Of a DNA stretch of 64,000 nucleotides, positions 42,542 to 51,223 are shown piece by piece; the first letter of the stretch is position 1, and every line of letters starts with the position of its first letter. A program made the position numbers and the translations under genes. The notes beneath the pieces were generated by a model. It was not told the origin of the DNA, ran no database searches, and saw only the letters and a program-made list of their open reading frames with translations. Location of the stretch: contig MSXR01000016.1 in NCBI GenBank assembly GCA_002083655.1, positions 1 through 64,000 on the forward strand. Direction: 5' to 3'. Source of the DNA: Proteobacteria bacterium ST_bin14 (GTDB lineage: Bacteria; Pseudomonadota; Alphaproteobacteria; Sphingomonadales; Sphingomonadaceae).

Positions 42542-42948
42542 TCGGCGCGGGTGCCCGATATTTTGCCGTCGTATTTGCCATTGCCTTTGCGCTTGGCACG
42601 ATCCGGACGGTGTGGATTGCGCCAGCAATCGGCGCGACCGCAGCGGTGCTGGTTGAACTGCCGATCATCCTGTTGGTGAGCTTTGTTGTGGCGCGCTACA
42701 TCGTTACTGGCGCGCTGATCGATTCTCGCGGCGAGGCGCTGGGGGCCGGCGCGGTGGCGTTTGCAATGCTGATGGTGGCTGAGGCGGGACTTGCCGTGCT
42801 GGTCTTTGGGCAGCCGGTTGACGTGTGGCTGGCTGATCTGTGGCGCGTGCCCGGCATTATTGGGCTGGCTGGGCAGATAGTGTTCGCGCTGATGCCGTTT
42901 CTGGTGTTCTGGCGATATGGTGGCGCGGCCCGGCTGCCGCCTGGTTAA
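42538..42948 (+). CDS. Four-TM membrane protein coupled to fumarase
   Basis: About 136 residues with four hydrophobic helices (FAVVFAIAFALGTIRTVWIA; AAVLVELPIILLVSFVVARY; AVAFAMLMVAEAGLAVLVFG; IIGLAGQIVFALMPFLVFW). The GTG at 42538 overlaps the fumarase stop. No known domain recognised. It ends convergently, overlapping the last 4 bp of the serine hydrolase gene. Confidence 0.65.
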   Translation: MIGAGARYFAVVFAIAFALGTIRTVWIAPAIGATAAVLVELPIILLVSFVVARYIVTGALIDSRGEALGAGAVAFAMLMVAEAGLAVLVFGQPVDVWLADLWRVPGIIGLAGQIVFALMPFLVFWRYGGAARLPPG

Positions 42949-44102
42949 CGCCGCCCCGCAATCATCACTTCTTCAACCGCATTAAAGGCTGATCGCGGGC
43001 CAACCGGTGCGTCGTCGGCCACGGCGCTGGTAAAAAACGCCACGCCTTTCCCGGTCGCGGGATCAAGCCACAGGCCTGATCGCAGGCCGTAAGCCTCGCC
43101 CGCATGGCCGATGCGCGTGCGGCCATCGCCAAAAGGGTCGTCGCGGCAGCCGGCGGGTCGACCGGGCAGTGCCAGGATCATCACGCCCAGGCCGTAACTG
43201 CAGAACAAGCCACGCTCGATATCGCCGTTTTGCCCGTCATAGCGCCACTGCGGCGTCGCCATGATCGCCAGGCTTTGCGGTGACAGAAAACCCGGCACCC
43301 GACCCGCCAGGGCCATGCCGAGCCGCGCAAGCTCCGTCATTGCGATCCGCATGCCGCCTTGCGGCCCAAAAAAGGCGCCATTGCGGGCGAGCGGGTAACG
43401 GGCCAGATCGCAGCTGCCACCCTGTGCCGGGCCGCCGGGGCAGGCGGGGCGCTGACCATGGCGATCATCAACCGCGACTTCGCCGGTTGATCGGTAGAGC
43501 ACCACTGCGCGCTGCACGGCGCGATCGCTGCATGTTGTCCAGTTGAAGCAGGCGTCGAGCTTTAGCGGGGTGAACACCAGCCGGGCCATCAGCGTGTCGA
43601 AACGCTCGCCAGTCGCGCCCTCCATCACTGCCGCGGTGATCCCGAAATTCAGGTTCGAATAGCTGAAATAGTCGCCCGGCGCGCGCGCATCCCATGCACC
43701 GGCCTGGGCCAGTAACGTCGGCAGATCGCCATCAAGCGCCAGCACATAGCCCGCACCGTCGCGCACCCCGGCCGTGTGCGACAGCAATTGCCGCAGCGAA
43801 ATTGCCGCACCCGGAAATGCGGGATTGCGCAGCGACCAGCCGAGATAGGTTGAGACATCGCGGTCAAGATCAATCCGGTGCTGCTCCACCAGGCGCATCA
43901 CCCCCATCGCCACCGCCAGCTTTGAGATGGAGGCGATCCGCACCGGATCCTGCACATGCACGCGGCGATGCGTGGTGCGATCTGCCAGCCCATCAGCGCG
44001 AACAGCAGTGATGTTGCGCCGGTCGAAACCGACGCGCGCCTGCGCGACCGGGGGCAGGGGGGCGGTGAGGCTGGCGGCGAGGATCAGGGCGAAAAACATC
44101 AT
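42945..44102 (-). CDS. Beta-lactamase-fold serine hydrolase
   Basis: 385 residues of the class C/PBP-like serine hydrolase family, with a signal peptide at the N-terminus. Catalytic motifs: SISK (in RIASISKLAV), YSN (in YFSYSNLNFG), and HAG (IGHAGEAYG) in place of KTG. This pattern is usual for esterases and D-aminopeptidase-like members as well as some beta-lactamases, so antibiotic hydrolysis is not implied. Several extra cysteines (ACFNWTTCSD; RPACPGG) suggest disulfides in the periplasm. Confidence 0.85.
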   Translation of the reverse strand: MMFFALILAASLTAPLPPVAQARVGFDRRNITAVRADGLADRTTHRRVHVQDPVRIASISKLAVAMGVMRLVEQHRIDLDRDVSTYLGWSLRNPAFPGAAISLRQLLSHTAGVRDGAGYVLALDGDLPTLLAQAGAWDARAPGDYFSYSNLNFGITAAVMEGATGERFDTLMARLVFTPLKLDACFNWTTCSDRAVQRAVVLYRSTGEVAVDDRHGQRPACPGGPAQGGSCDLARYPLARNGAFFGPQGGMRIAMTELARLGMALAGRVPGFLSPQSLAIMATPQWRYDGQNGDIERGLFCSYGLGVMILALPGRPAGCRDDPFGDGRTRIGHAGEAYGLRSGLWLDPATGKGVAFFTSAVADDAPVGPRSAFNAVEEVMIAGRR

Positions 44103-44213
44103 TGGTGAATGCTAGGCGCGGCAATGGGCAATCGGCAAGGTTACGGCATTTAAGGCTACGGTATTTGGGGTGGGGCGCTTGCGGGGGCGCATTGGCTATG
44201 ACACGGGGACCGC

Positions 44214-45392
44214 ATGTTCATTCGCCTGTTGCGCCTGGCCGGAAAGCTGCTGTTATTCGCCGTTATCGGTGTGTGCCTTGCGCTAAGCATTGGCCCGCAT
44301 TTTCTGGACGCGATTTATTATCGGGGCCCCGCCAGCGCCCATTTCAATGGCGCGCGGTTCAACAATCCGGACCGTAATGACGACATTCTTGCCGGCCCGC
44401 CGCGATCCCCCGGCAGTTATATGGTGCGGTCGCTGACCGGCGCGGGCGCTGATGCCGCGCCGCCCTGGCCCGAGCGTGTCCGGGTGACGCCGCACACCAT
44501 TCCCGCCCGCGTGACGGGCGATGCCATGATCGTCACCTGGGTGGGGCATGCGACGCTGCTGGTGCAGACGCAGGGGCTCAACATCCTGACCGATCCAATC
44601 TGGTCGCATGTCGCCGGGCTGTACGGCGTTGGGCCGGGCCGGGTTGCGCCACCGGGAATCGCGTTTGATCGGTTGCCGCGCATTGACCTGATCCTGGTGA
44701 GCCATAATCATTATGACCATATGGACCTCGCCACGCTGAAGCGGCTGTGGGACCGGGACCGGCCGCTGATCGTCTCATCGCTGGGCAATGATTCAGTGAT
44801 CGGGCAGGCGGGCGTGCCCACGCGCACGCTCGATTGGGGCGGGCGGTTGAGCGTGCGGCCCGGCATCGATGTGATTGTTACCCGCAACCACCATTGGAGC
44901 ACGCGCTGGATCACTGACCGCAACCGCGCCTTATGGTCCAGCTTTGTCGTGCGGTTGCCCGGCGGCAACCTGTTTTTCGCAGGAGATACCGGCGCAGGCG
45001 ACCTGAAATGGGCGGATGAGGCGGCACGTTATGGCCCCGTGCGGCTGGCGCTGATCCCGATTGGCGCGTTTCGTTTTTTCCCCGGCCAGATGAGCAGCGG
45101 CAGCCATATCGGCCCGGTGGATGCCGTGGAAGTGGCGCGCAGGCTGGGGGCATCGCGCGCCATCGGCATCCATTGGGGAACGTTTCGGCTGAGCAGCGAG
45201 GGATATTTCACCCCGCCACGCCTGCTTGCCGCCGCGATGGCCTGCACGGGGCAGGGCGGGCAGTTCGATACGGTGCCCATCGGGCGACCAACACGGATAG
45301 CGCCATATTCGTCTCCAGTTGGGACGAAGCCTGTGTCGCGCACGGCTTTGCTGGCATGTCTTGATACCCCAAGCGTGCGGGCTATGCGCTAA
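44214..45392 (+). CDS. Membrane-anchored metallo-beta-lactamase-fold hydrolase (NAPE-PLD/COG2220-like)
   Basis: 392 residues. An N-terminal transmembrane anchor (LLLFAVIGVCLALSIG) precedes a metallo-hydrolase domain with the zinc motif SHNHYDHMD, TWVGHATLL at the first strand, FFAGDTGAG, and GIHWGTF near the end. This subfamily includes N-acyl-phosphatidylethanolamine phospholipase D and the UlaG group; lipid substrates are likely but unproven. ATG 44214. Confidence 0.82.
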   Translation: MFIRLLRLAGKLLLFAVIGVCLALSIGPHFLDAIYYRGPASAHFNGARFNNPDRNDDILAGPPRSPGSYMVRSLTGAGADAAPPWPERVRVTPHTIPARVTGDAMIVTWVGHATLLVQTQGLNILTDPIWSHVAGLYGVGPGRVAPPGIAFDRLPRIDLILVSHNHYDHMDLATLKRLWDRDRPLIVSSLGNDSVIGQAGVPTRTLDWGGRLSVRPGIDVIVTRNHHWSTRWITDRNRALWSSFVVRLPGGNLFFAGDTGAGDLKWADEAARYGPVRLALIPIGAFRFFPGQMSSGSHIGPVDAVEVARRLGASRAIGIHWGTFRLSSEGYFTPPRLLAAAMACTGQGGQFDTVPIGRPTRIAPYSSPVGTKPVSRTALLACLDTPSVRAMR

Positions 45393-45447
45393 ACTATCAG
45401 CGGGGCCGAGTCGCAGAAATGCAGGCACGAAGCACATGGGGATTTAT

Positions 45448-45587
45448 CCCCTTCAGCCAAGGAGGGCTTTGTTGTGCTCCCGCGAAGGCGGGAGCTAAGT
45501 CTGGGCCCCCGCCTTCGCGGGGGTACAAGAGGCTTGGAGTTCGGTCGGAATTGATACGCCGCCTTGGCGGAAGGGGATAACGACCAA
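45448..45587. repeat. Family-B dispersed repeat, copy 3
   Basis: The shortest full copy: a CCCCTTCAGCCAAGG start, paired arms CTCCCGCGAAGGCGGGAG and CCCCCGCCTTCGCGGGGG, then GAGGCTTGGAGTTCGGTCGG and a GCCGCCTTGGCGGAAGGGG end. It matches copy 2 (27418-27620) and, inverted, copy 1 (23197-23347), so it gives the core length of the family at about 140 bp. It lies between the metallo-hydrolase and a small membrane protein gene. Confidence 0.85.
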
Positions 45588-45621
45588 GCATATGCGGGGT
45601 GAAGATTGAGATGAGTTTGCC

Positions 45622-46086
45622 ATGGAAGTAACGGGCATGACATCGGATGGCCTGCGCCATGAGACGACGCTTGACCGCGTCGGGCTGGCGATTGCTGTCG
45701 GCGGGCTTATCGGCGGCGGGATCTGTGCGGGCCTGATCGCCATGGGCGCGACGCCGGGGCCGATTGGGCTGGTTGCCGCGTTTGTGCTGGGATCATTGGT
45801 CTGCGCGCTGGCAATTACCGCCGTGGCAGCGCCGGTGTGGATATTCATGCATGTGTCAGGCCGCAGACGCGCTGGGCATGCGGCGTTGGTGGGCGGGGCG
45901 ACGGGTTTTATCGTCTTTGTGTTCGGCCAGACCTATGGCTTTGGCCTGTTCGATGCCCCCGTCAGCGATATTCAGACGCTGTTGTTCCGTTGGGCCAGTG
46001 CGGCTGCGACCAGCGTAGTATTGGCCGCAATCGCGGCCGTGATCGGCATCGTTATGTGGCTGATCGCGTACCGATCCGTGCGTTGA
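45622..46086 (+). CDS. Four-TM membrane protein
   Basis: 154 residues; four hydrophobic helices (VGLAIAVGGLIGGGICAGLI, LVAAFVLGSLVCALAITAVA, AALVGGATGFIVFVFGQTYG, VVLAAIAAVIGIVMWLIAYR). No recognised domain. It starts just after repeat copy 3; ATG 45622 lacks a clear Shine-Dalgarno. Confidence 0.55.
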   Translation: MEVTGMTSDGLRHETTLDRVGLAIAVGGLIGGGICAGLIAMGATPGPIGLVAAFVLGSLVCALAITAVAAPVWIFMHVSGRRRAGHAALVGGATGFIVFVFGQTYGFGLFDAPVSDIQTLLFRWASAAATSVVLAAIAAVIGIVMWLIAYRSVR

Positions 46087-46117
46087 TCGCGCCTTAGCGT
46101 CTGATGACTTCACGTTG

Positions 46118-46246
46118 ATCCGTTCGTTTCGAGCAAAGTCGAGAAACATGCCATGAGCGCTGCGCTGTGTCTCGACTTCGGCTTTAGAGCCAGCGCGTCC
46201 TGAGCGGCTGGCTTGCCAGCCAGTCGAAGGGCGGCACACGAACGGT
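46118..46246. repeat. Diverged family-A repeat with inserted module
   Basis: The outer ends CCGTTCG (46122) and CGAACGG (46240) are complementary. Inside are GTCGAGAAACATGCC, GTGTCTCGACTTCG and a GGCTGGCTTGCCAGCC hairpin (46205-46220). It is a relative of the elements in ileS (2301-2390) and at 60418-60496, enlarged by a nested piece. Confidence 0.65.
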
Positions 46247-46340
46247 TTGGGTGGTGAGTCCATCTAGGCTGTAGACTCATAAAAAGTAGCCCGTCGGCTT
46301 TCGCCTCACAAGTGGACGAATGCTGTTCGGTGATCCTCGT

Positions 46341-46640
46341 CTAATATGACACAATGCTGAGCGCGAGCGCCGAAGTCGTTGCAATCAACCAAACAACCAC
46401 GATCGCCTTCTTAGAATTTCCTGGGAAGGACTCGAAGTACGACCAATACCCTAAGTAGTGATGCAGCCCCATCAGCCTCGCGAGTAGAAGAGGTAAGGGA
46501 AGGCTTACGCTGATACCAACCCAAATATATCGCCACGGGCTTACCGATGTATCCAGGGAGCCTGAGATATATACGCTAAGCACGGGGCTGCCCGCCAAAA
46601 GGACGCCGAAAATCACGTAGAGCGTTCGATAAAGCTGCAT
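46341..46640 (-). CDS. Small membrane protein, low GC
   Basis: 99 residues, three predicted transmembrane helices (LYVIFGVLLAGSPVLSVYI, WRYIWVGISVSLPLPLLLA, AIVVVWLIATTSALALSI). Noticeably lower GC and different codon use from its neighbours, suggesting recent arrival. No family recognised; coding status is supported only by its membrane-protein composition. Confidence 0.45.
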   Translation of the reverse strand: MQLYRTLYVIFGVLLAGSPVLSVYISGSLDTSVSPWRYIWVGISVSLPLPLLLARLMGLHHYLGYWSYFESFPGNSKKAIVVVWLIATTSALALSIVSY

Positions 46641-46786
46641 GATTTAGGCTAGCGCGGTTCATGACCGCTTTCCACCCACACCCGGCCATTCTGCCCTTGT
46701 GACGATAGCGGTCGTTTATGGGTTCACGGCCTAAAATCATACCGCGCTACATCGTCACGCCGTAACGCCCATCTCCGGGTGGCCCC

Positions 46787-47269
46787 TCAAGCCTTGCCCA
46801 GCACAAACTTCAGCGCGGTGCCGTTCATGCAATATCGCTTGCCGGTGGGCGCGGGGCCGTCATCGAACACATGGCCCAAATGCCCGCCGCAGCGCCTGCA
46901 TTCCACTTCAACCCGTTCAAAACCGAGCAATGTATCGGTTTCGGTGTGGATGGCATTGGGCAGCGGCTGGAAAAAGCTGGGCCAGCCCGTGCCGCTGTCA
47001 TATTTTGCCTTCGACGAATAAACCGGCAGCGCGCAGCCTGCACAAGTGAATATGCCCGCGCGGTGTTCATTCAGATAAGGGCTTTTGAACGGGGTGTCGG
47101 TCGCTTCCTGGCGGAGCGTGCGAAATTGCGCGGGCGACAGGCGCTTTTTCCACTCAGCCTCGCTCAGCGTAACTTCAAAGCGACGCTTCGCCGCTGAAGC
47201 GCCGCCCGATGCGACGACAGCAACGGCGATTGCCGATGTGGTAAGCATAGTGCGGCGATTCAGGTTCAT
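46787..47269 (-). CDS. msrB: Exported peptide-methionine (R)-S-oxide reductase
   Basis: 160 residues. It repairs methionine-R-sulfoxide. An N-terminal signal with twin arginines (NRRTMLTTSAIAVAVVASGG) suggests Tat or Sec export, so it likely works in the periplasm. The zinc-site CxxC pairs (FTCAGC; ECRRCGGH) and the catalytic Cys in GKRYCMNGTALKF are present, as is the GTGWPSF loop. Confidence 0.92.
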   Translation of the reverse strand: MNLNRRTMLTTSAIAVAVVASGGASAAKRRFEVTLSEAEWKKRLSPAQFRTLRQEATDTPFKSPYLNEHRAGIFTCAGCALPVYSSKAKYDSGTGWPSFFQPLPNAIHTETDTLLGFERVEVECRRCGGHLGHVFDDGPAPTGKRYCMNGTALKFVLGKA

Positions 47270-47340
47270 GTTGCAGCTCCGGTGGTTCAGGCCAAGCTAC
47301 GCTTAACAGGCCCGACTGGATGCAGTCCAATCTTCCCTAA

Positions 47341-47739
47341 TCAGGCTGGCCCCATCCTGAACGCGCACAGCTTGTTACCGTCGAGATCACGAAAATAGGC
47401 ACCGTAAAACGCCTGTGGCCCCTCATCGCCGCGCAGGCCGGCAGGGCCCTCACACGTACCACCGAGTTCAATCGCCTTGGCGTGGAGCGCATCAACCTTG
47501 TCCCGCGTATCCACCGTCAACGCGATCATGCTGCCATTGCCGACCGTCGCGGCGTTTTTGTCATAGGGCGCGGTGACGGCAAGCCCCGGTTTGTCCCAGC
47601 TGGTGCCCCACATGGTGAAGCCACCCAGATCATCGCCAAATTCCATGATCCGCCCCGCGCCGATGCTGCCCAGCAGCGCATCATAAAACCCGCGGGCGGC
47701 GGCGATGTTGTTCGTGCCCAATGTTGCATAGCCGATCAT
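47341..47739 (-). CDS. VOC-superfamily (glyoxalase/dioxygenase-like) protein
   Basis: 132 residues. VOC fold features: IGYATLGTNNIAAARGFYDALL at the start and YFRDLDGNKLCAFRM at the end, with a possible metal Glu missing from its usual final position. Substrate unknown; relatives include bleomycin-resistance-like and lactoylglutathione lyase-like proteins. Divergent from uvrB. Confidence 0.82.
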   Translation of the reverse strand: MIGYATLGTNNIAAARGFYDALLGSIGAGRIMEFGDDLGGFTMWGTSWDKPGLAVTAPYDKNAATVGNGSMIALTVDTRDKVDALHAKAIELGGTCEGPAGLRGDEGPQAFYGAYFRDLDGNKLCAFRMGPA

Positions 47740-47788
47740 GGCATTCCTCCCTCATAGCCGGGCAACCGCGACTCACGCGGGCCCTTGC

Positions 47789-47803
47789 GTTCTTTTTATG
47801 TTC
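47789..47803 (+). promoter_or_regulatory. LexA box (SOS operator) of uvrB
   Basis: GTTC-TTTTTAT-GTTC is an exact match to the alphaproteobacterial LexA operator GTTC-N7-GTTC. It lies 96 bp upstream of the uvrB start, in the space shared with the divergent VOC gene. It predicts that uvrB is induced by DNA damage. Confidence 0.8.
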
Positions 47804-47898
47804 CCGCTCGGCGCGGGTCAATCATCGAATTGCGGCCGGGCAGCCAGCCAATGCCCGGATGATTGCACCCCGTGCCCGCGTGCCCCATATGTTCCCGC

Positions 47899-50106
47899 AT
47901 GGCCATTCAGATTCGCACCAGCCTCGACGAGCCCGAAACCGGCATCAGCTTTGTGCCGCACCGGCCCGAACGCCCGCCCAAGCTCGAAGGGGGCCGCCCG
48001 TTTGTGTTGTCCTCCGATTATCAGCCCGCCGGAGACCAACCTGCCGCGATCAAGGAATTGACCGACGCGGCGCTGGCGGGTGAGCGCGATCAGGTGCTGT
48101 TGGGCGTCACGGGCAGCGGCAAGACCTTCACGATGGCCAAGGTGATTGAGGGGCTGCAACGCCCTGCGCTGATCCTGGCGCCGAACAAGATCCTGGCGGC
48201 GCAATTATACGGCGAATTCAAGAGTTTCTTTCCCGAAAACGCCGTCGAATATTTCGTCAGCTATTATGATTATTATCAACCCGAAGCCTATGTTGCGCGG
48301 TCTGACACCTATATCGAAAAAGAATCGTCGGTGAACGAATCGATCGATCGGATGCGCCATTCGGCCACCCGGTCATTGCTGGAGCGCGATGACGTGATCA
48401 TCGTCGCCTCGGTCAGCTGCCTTTACGGCATCGGTTCTGTCGAGACCTATTCGGCGATGATTTTTGATCTGAAAAAGGGTCAGGTGGTCGATCAGCGCGA
48501 GATTGTGCGCAAGCTGGTGGCGCTGCAGTACAAGCGCAACGATGCGGGCTTTTCGCGCGGTAATTTTCGCGTGAAAGGCGACACTTTGGAGATTTTTCCG
48601 TCGCATTATGAAGATACTGCCTGGCGCGTGTCGTTTTTTGGCGATGATGTGGAGGAAATTGTCGAATTTGACCCGTTAACGGGCAAAAAAGTCGCGAGCC
48701 TGGATTATGTCCGCGTGTTCGCCAATTCGCATTACGTAACGCCCGGCCCCACGCTGAAACAGGCGATGGAGGCGATCAAGTTTGAGCTGGCTGAACGGCT
48801 GAAGGAGCTGGTGAGCGAGGGCAAATTGCTGGAAGCGCAGCGGCTGGAGCAGCGCACCAATTTCGATCTGGAGATGATTGCGGCGACCGGCAGTTGCGCA
48901 GGGATTGAGAATTACTCGCGTTTCCTGACCGGGCGGATGCCGGGCGAGCCGCCGCCGACGTTGTTCGAATATCTGCCCGAAAACGCGCTGCTGTTTGTCG
49001 ATGAAAGCCATGTGACGATTGGCCAGATCAACGGCATGTCGCGCGGGGATCATCGCCGCAAACTGACGCTGGCCGAATATGGATTCCGCCTGCCCAGCGC
49101 GATCGACAACCGCCCCTTACGCTTCAATGAATGGGAGGCGATGCGCCCGCAGACGACCTATGTCTCCGCAACGCCCGGCAGTTGGGAGATGGAGCAGACG
49201 GGCGGGGTGTTTGCCGAACAGGTGATCCGCCCCACCGGCCTCATCGATCCGCCGATTGAGATCAAGCCGGTGGAAGATCAGGTGCAGGACCTGATCAACG
49301 AAGCGCGCAAAACCGCCGAGATGGGATATCGCACGCTGGTGACGACGCTCACCAAGCGGATGGCGGAGGATTTGACCGAGTTCATGCATGAGGCCGGGCT
49401 GAAGGTGCGGTACATGCATTCAGACGTTGAGACGCTGGAACGCATTGAGCTGATCCGCGATTTGCGGCTGGGGGTGTATGACGTGCTGGTCGGCATCAAC
49501 CTGCTGCGTGAGGGGCTGGATATTCCTGAGTGCGGGCTGGTGGGGATTCTGGATGCCGACAAGGAAGGGTTTTTGCGCAGCGAAACGTCGCTGATCCAGA
49601 CGATTGGCCGCGCCGCGCGCAACGTGGATGGGCGGGTGATTTTATACGCGGACCGGATCACGGGTTCGATGGAACGCGCGATGAACGAAACCGGGCGGCG
49701 GCGCGAGAAGCAGCTGGCGTATAATGCGCTCCACGGCATTACGCCGACGACGATCCGTCGCAACATCGGCGACATCATCCAGGACGTGGCGAGCTGCGAT
49801 CAAGTGACGGTGGAGATCGATGAGGACCGCCCCCACATGGTCGGCCATAATCTGCGCGCGTACATCGAAGAGCTCGAGAAAAAGATGCGCGCAGCGGCGG
49901 CGGACCTGGAGTTTGAGGAAGCCGGGCGATTGCGCGATGAAATCCGGTCGCTGGAGGCGGAGGAGCTCGGGCTACCCGTCGATGAGCGCAAAGCGCCGGT
50001 GATGGGGCGGAGTAACGAGGGGAAACCCGGCACGCGCAAAACGCGCTATGGCAAGAGCCAGAAGGTGCGTGCCGGGATGGCTGGGAGTTCGAGGCGGGGG
50101 CGTTGA
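47899..50106 (+). CDS. uvrB: Excinuclease ABC subunit B
   Basis: 735 residues; the damage-verifying helicase subunit of nucleotide excision repair. Walker A GVTGSGKT is near residue 70, the beta-hairpin region is YYDYYQPEAYV, with DESHVTIGQ, helicase motifs QTIGRAARN and LREGLDIPE, and a C-terminal UVR motif (EFEEAGRLRDEIRSLE) for UvrC contact. ATG 47899 (MAIQIRTSLDEP) fits the family. A longer in-frame start at 47863 would put the N-terminus into the leader. Under LexA control by the upstream box. Confidence 0.96.
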   Translation: MAIQIRTSLDEPETGISFVPHRPERPPKLEGGRPFVLSSDYQPAGDQPAAIKELTDAALAGERDQVLLGVTGSGKTFTMAKVIEGLQRPALILAPNKILAAQLYGEFKSFFPENAVEYFVSYYDYYQPEAYVARSDTYIEKESSVNESIDRMRHSATRSLLERDDVIIVASVSCLYGIGSVETYSAMIFDLKKGQVVDQREIVRKLVALQYKRNDAGFSRGNFRVKGDTLEIFPSHYEDTAWRVSFFGDDVEEIVEFDPLTGKKVASLDYVRVFANSHYVTPGPTLKQAMEAIKFELAERLKELVSEGKLLEAQRLEQRTNFDLEMIAATGSCAGIENYSRFLTGRMPGEPPPTLFEYLPENALLFVDESHVTIGQINGMSRGDHRRKLTLAEYGFRLPSAIDNRPLRFNEWEAMRPQTTYVSATPGSWEMEQTGGVFAEQVIRPTGLIDPPIEIKPVEDQVQDLINEARKTAEMGYRTLVTTLTKRMAEDLTEFMHEAGLKVRYMHSDVETLERIELIRDLRLGVYDVLVGINLLREGLDIPECGLVGILDADKEGFLRSETSLIQTIGRAARNVDGRVILYADRITGSMERAMNETGRRREKQLAYNALHGITPTTIRRNIGDIIQDVASCDQVTVEIDEDRPHMVGHNLRAYIEELEKKMRAAAADLEFEEAGRLRDEIRSLEAEELGLPVDERKAPVMGRSNEGKPGTRKTRYGKSQKVRAGMAGSSRRGR

Positions 50107-50248
50107 AATTTGGGGGTGATTGGCTTATATCCGTCAAGTCAAGTCTTTGGGGACTGTCGCGTATTCGGCTCGCGACGAGGCAATAGTCAGATGCCGTCCA
50201 ACACTTGCCCTGTCCTTGCTTAAGGAGAGGGAGACTTGGAGCAATCTG

Positions 50249-50614
50249 ATGACCGATGACCTTGCCAAGCACCCATTCGTCCTGTATAAAGGACAGGTTA
50301 ACGAAGTTCGACAAACGGTCGAATTTCATGACTGGCTCACGTTGCTGCACGACCTGCGAGGGCGCGCCCGAATTTTCGACCGGCTGCTGCGCGTGGCCGA
50401 TGGGAATTTTGGAGATACCAAACCGGTCGGGGACGGCGTTAGCGAGCTGAGAATGCCTTTCGGCCCGGGCTACCGGGTTTATTTCAAGCGAGCCGGGCAG
50501 GCGGTAATTTTACTGTTGGCAGGTGGTGACAAGAGTAGCCAGCGGCGCGACATCGCCAAGGCGATCGATCTGGCGAGGCGAGAAGAAAATGGCGCTGAAG
50601 ACGACGATCTTTGA
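50249..50614 (+). CDS. RelE/HigB-like type II toxin
   Basis: 121 residues of the RelE/ParE superfamily, HigB-like addiction-module killer type: TVEFHDWLTLLHDLRGRARI, DGVSELRMPFGPGYRVYF, LLLAGGDKSSQRRDIAKA. Toxin first, antitoxin second, as in higBA. ATG 50249 has GGAG seven nt upstream. It would act as a ribosome-dependent mRNA interferase (family inference). The 3' end overlaps the antitoxin gene by 26 bp. Confidence 0.87.
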   Translation: MTDDLAKHPFVLYKGQVNEVRQTVEFHDWLTLLHDLRGRARIFDRLLRVADGNFGDTKPVGDGVSELRMPFGPGYRVYFKRAGQAVILLLAGGDKSSQRRDIAKAIDLARREENGAEDDDL

Positions 50615-50879
50615 TCCGGCAGAGTATCTCGACACCGAGGAGGAAATAATTGCCTTTCTCGATGCGTCGATGGACGGTGGCGATGCGCAGCACATCGCGC
50701 GCGCGCTTGGTATCGTCGCCCGCTCGAAAGGCATGACCGAGGTCGCACGCAAGACCGGGGTCGGGCGACAGGCGCTTTACGCGGCGCTTTCCGAAAACGG
50801 GAACCCGACGCTCGAAACGTTGACAGCCGTCCTGTCGGCTATGGGCCTGCGGCTCAGCGTCGCGCGCGACGCCGCATAA
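50589..50879 (+). CDS. HigA-like HTH antitoxin
   Basis: 96 residues: an N-terminal toxin-binding part (FDPAEYLDTEEEIIAFLDAS) and a Cro/CI-type helix-turn-helix (MTEVARKTGVGRQALYAALS, NPTLETLTAVLSAMGLRL). It neutralises the upstream toxin and probably autorepresses the pair. ATG 50589 lies within the toxin's 3' end. Confidence 0.87.
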   Translation: MALKTTIFDPAEYLDTEEEIIAFLDASMDGGDAQHIARALGIVARSKGMTEVARKTGVGRQALYAALSENGNPTLETLTAVLSAMGLRLSVARDAA

Positions 50880-50968
50880 CTCAGCGTCAGATCCCCGCTT
50901 CCCATGCCATAATGCCATAATATTGCGCCACACGGTGGGCGTACGCCTCATCGAACTCCGGCGCATTT

Positions 50969-51223
50969 TTGGCCCAGCTCGGGCTGTCTTCGAGCACGCG
51001 GCGGTCGATCGAGCTAGCCGTCGCCGACCGGATCATCGCCGAACGGCTGGTCCTTGCGTTCGGCTTCGCGCCTAGCCGCACGACCGGGAGCCACCGCCAA
51101 TTTGCCCGCCCAGATATTCCCTTCGTCGTAAGCATCCAGCCACGCGGGAAGGATGCCAAGAGCTATCAAATCCAGCAGTTCCTTGCTATATGCTCAGAAT
51201 ATGGTCTGACGCTGGATGAGTGA
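50969..51223 (+). CDS. HicA-like toxin with a replaced N-terminus
   Basis: 84 residues as read. From about residue 29 it follows the HicA pattern: LVLAFGFAPSRTTGSHRQFA with the catalytic His in GSHRQF, then VSIQPRGKDAKSYQIQQFL. The first 25-28 residues do not resemble any HicA N-terminus I know, and the region before 51040 has a better-looking frame on the other strand (VLEDSPSWAKN...). The gene therefore seems to have lost its own 5' end and gained another. Whether it is still toxic is open. It overlaps hicB by one base (TGATG). Confidence 0.6.
   Translation: MAQLGLSSSTRRSIELAVADRIIAERLVLAFGFAPSRTTGSHRQFARPDIPFVVSIQPRGKDAKSYQIQQFLAICSEYGLTLDE

Noticed and set aside
42945..44102. Calling this serine hydrolase a beta-lactamase resistance gene
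   Set aside because: The third motif is HAG and the family is broad; esterase or peptidase roles are as likely.
50120..50248. N-terminal extension of the RelE-like toxin
   Set aside because: The toxin domain begins after ATG 50249, which has its own ribosome-binding site; the extension looks like intergenic DNA.
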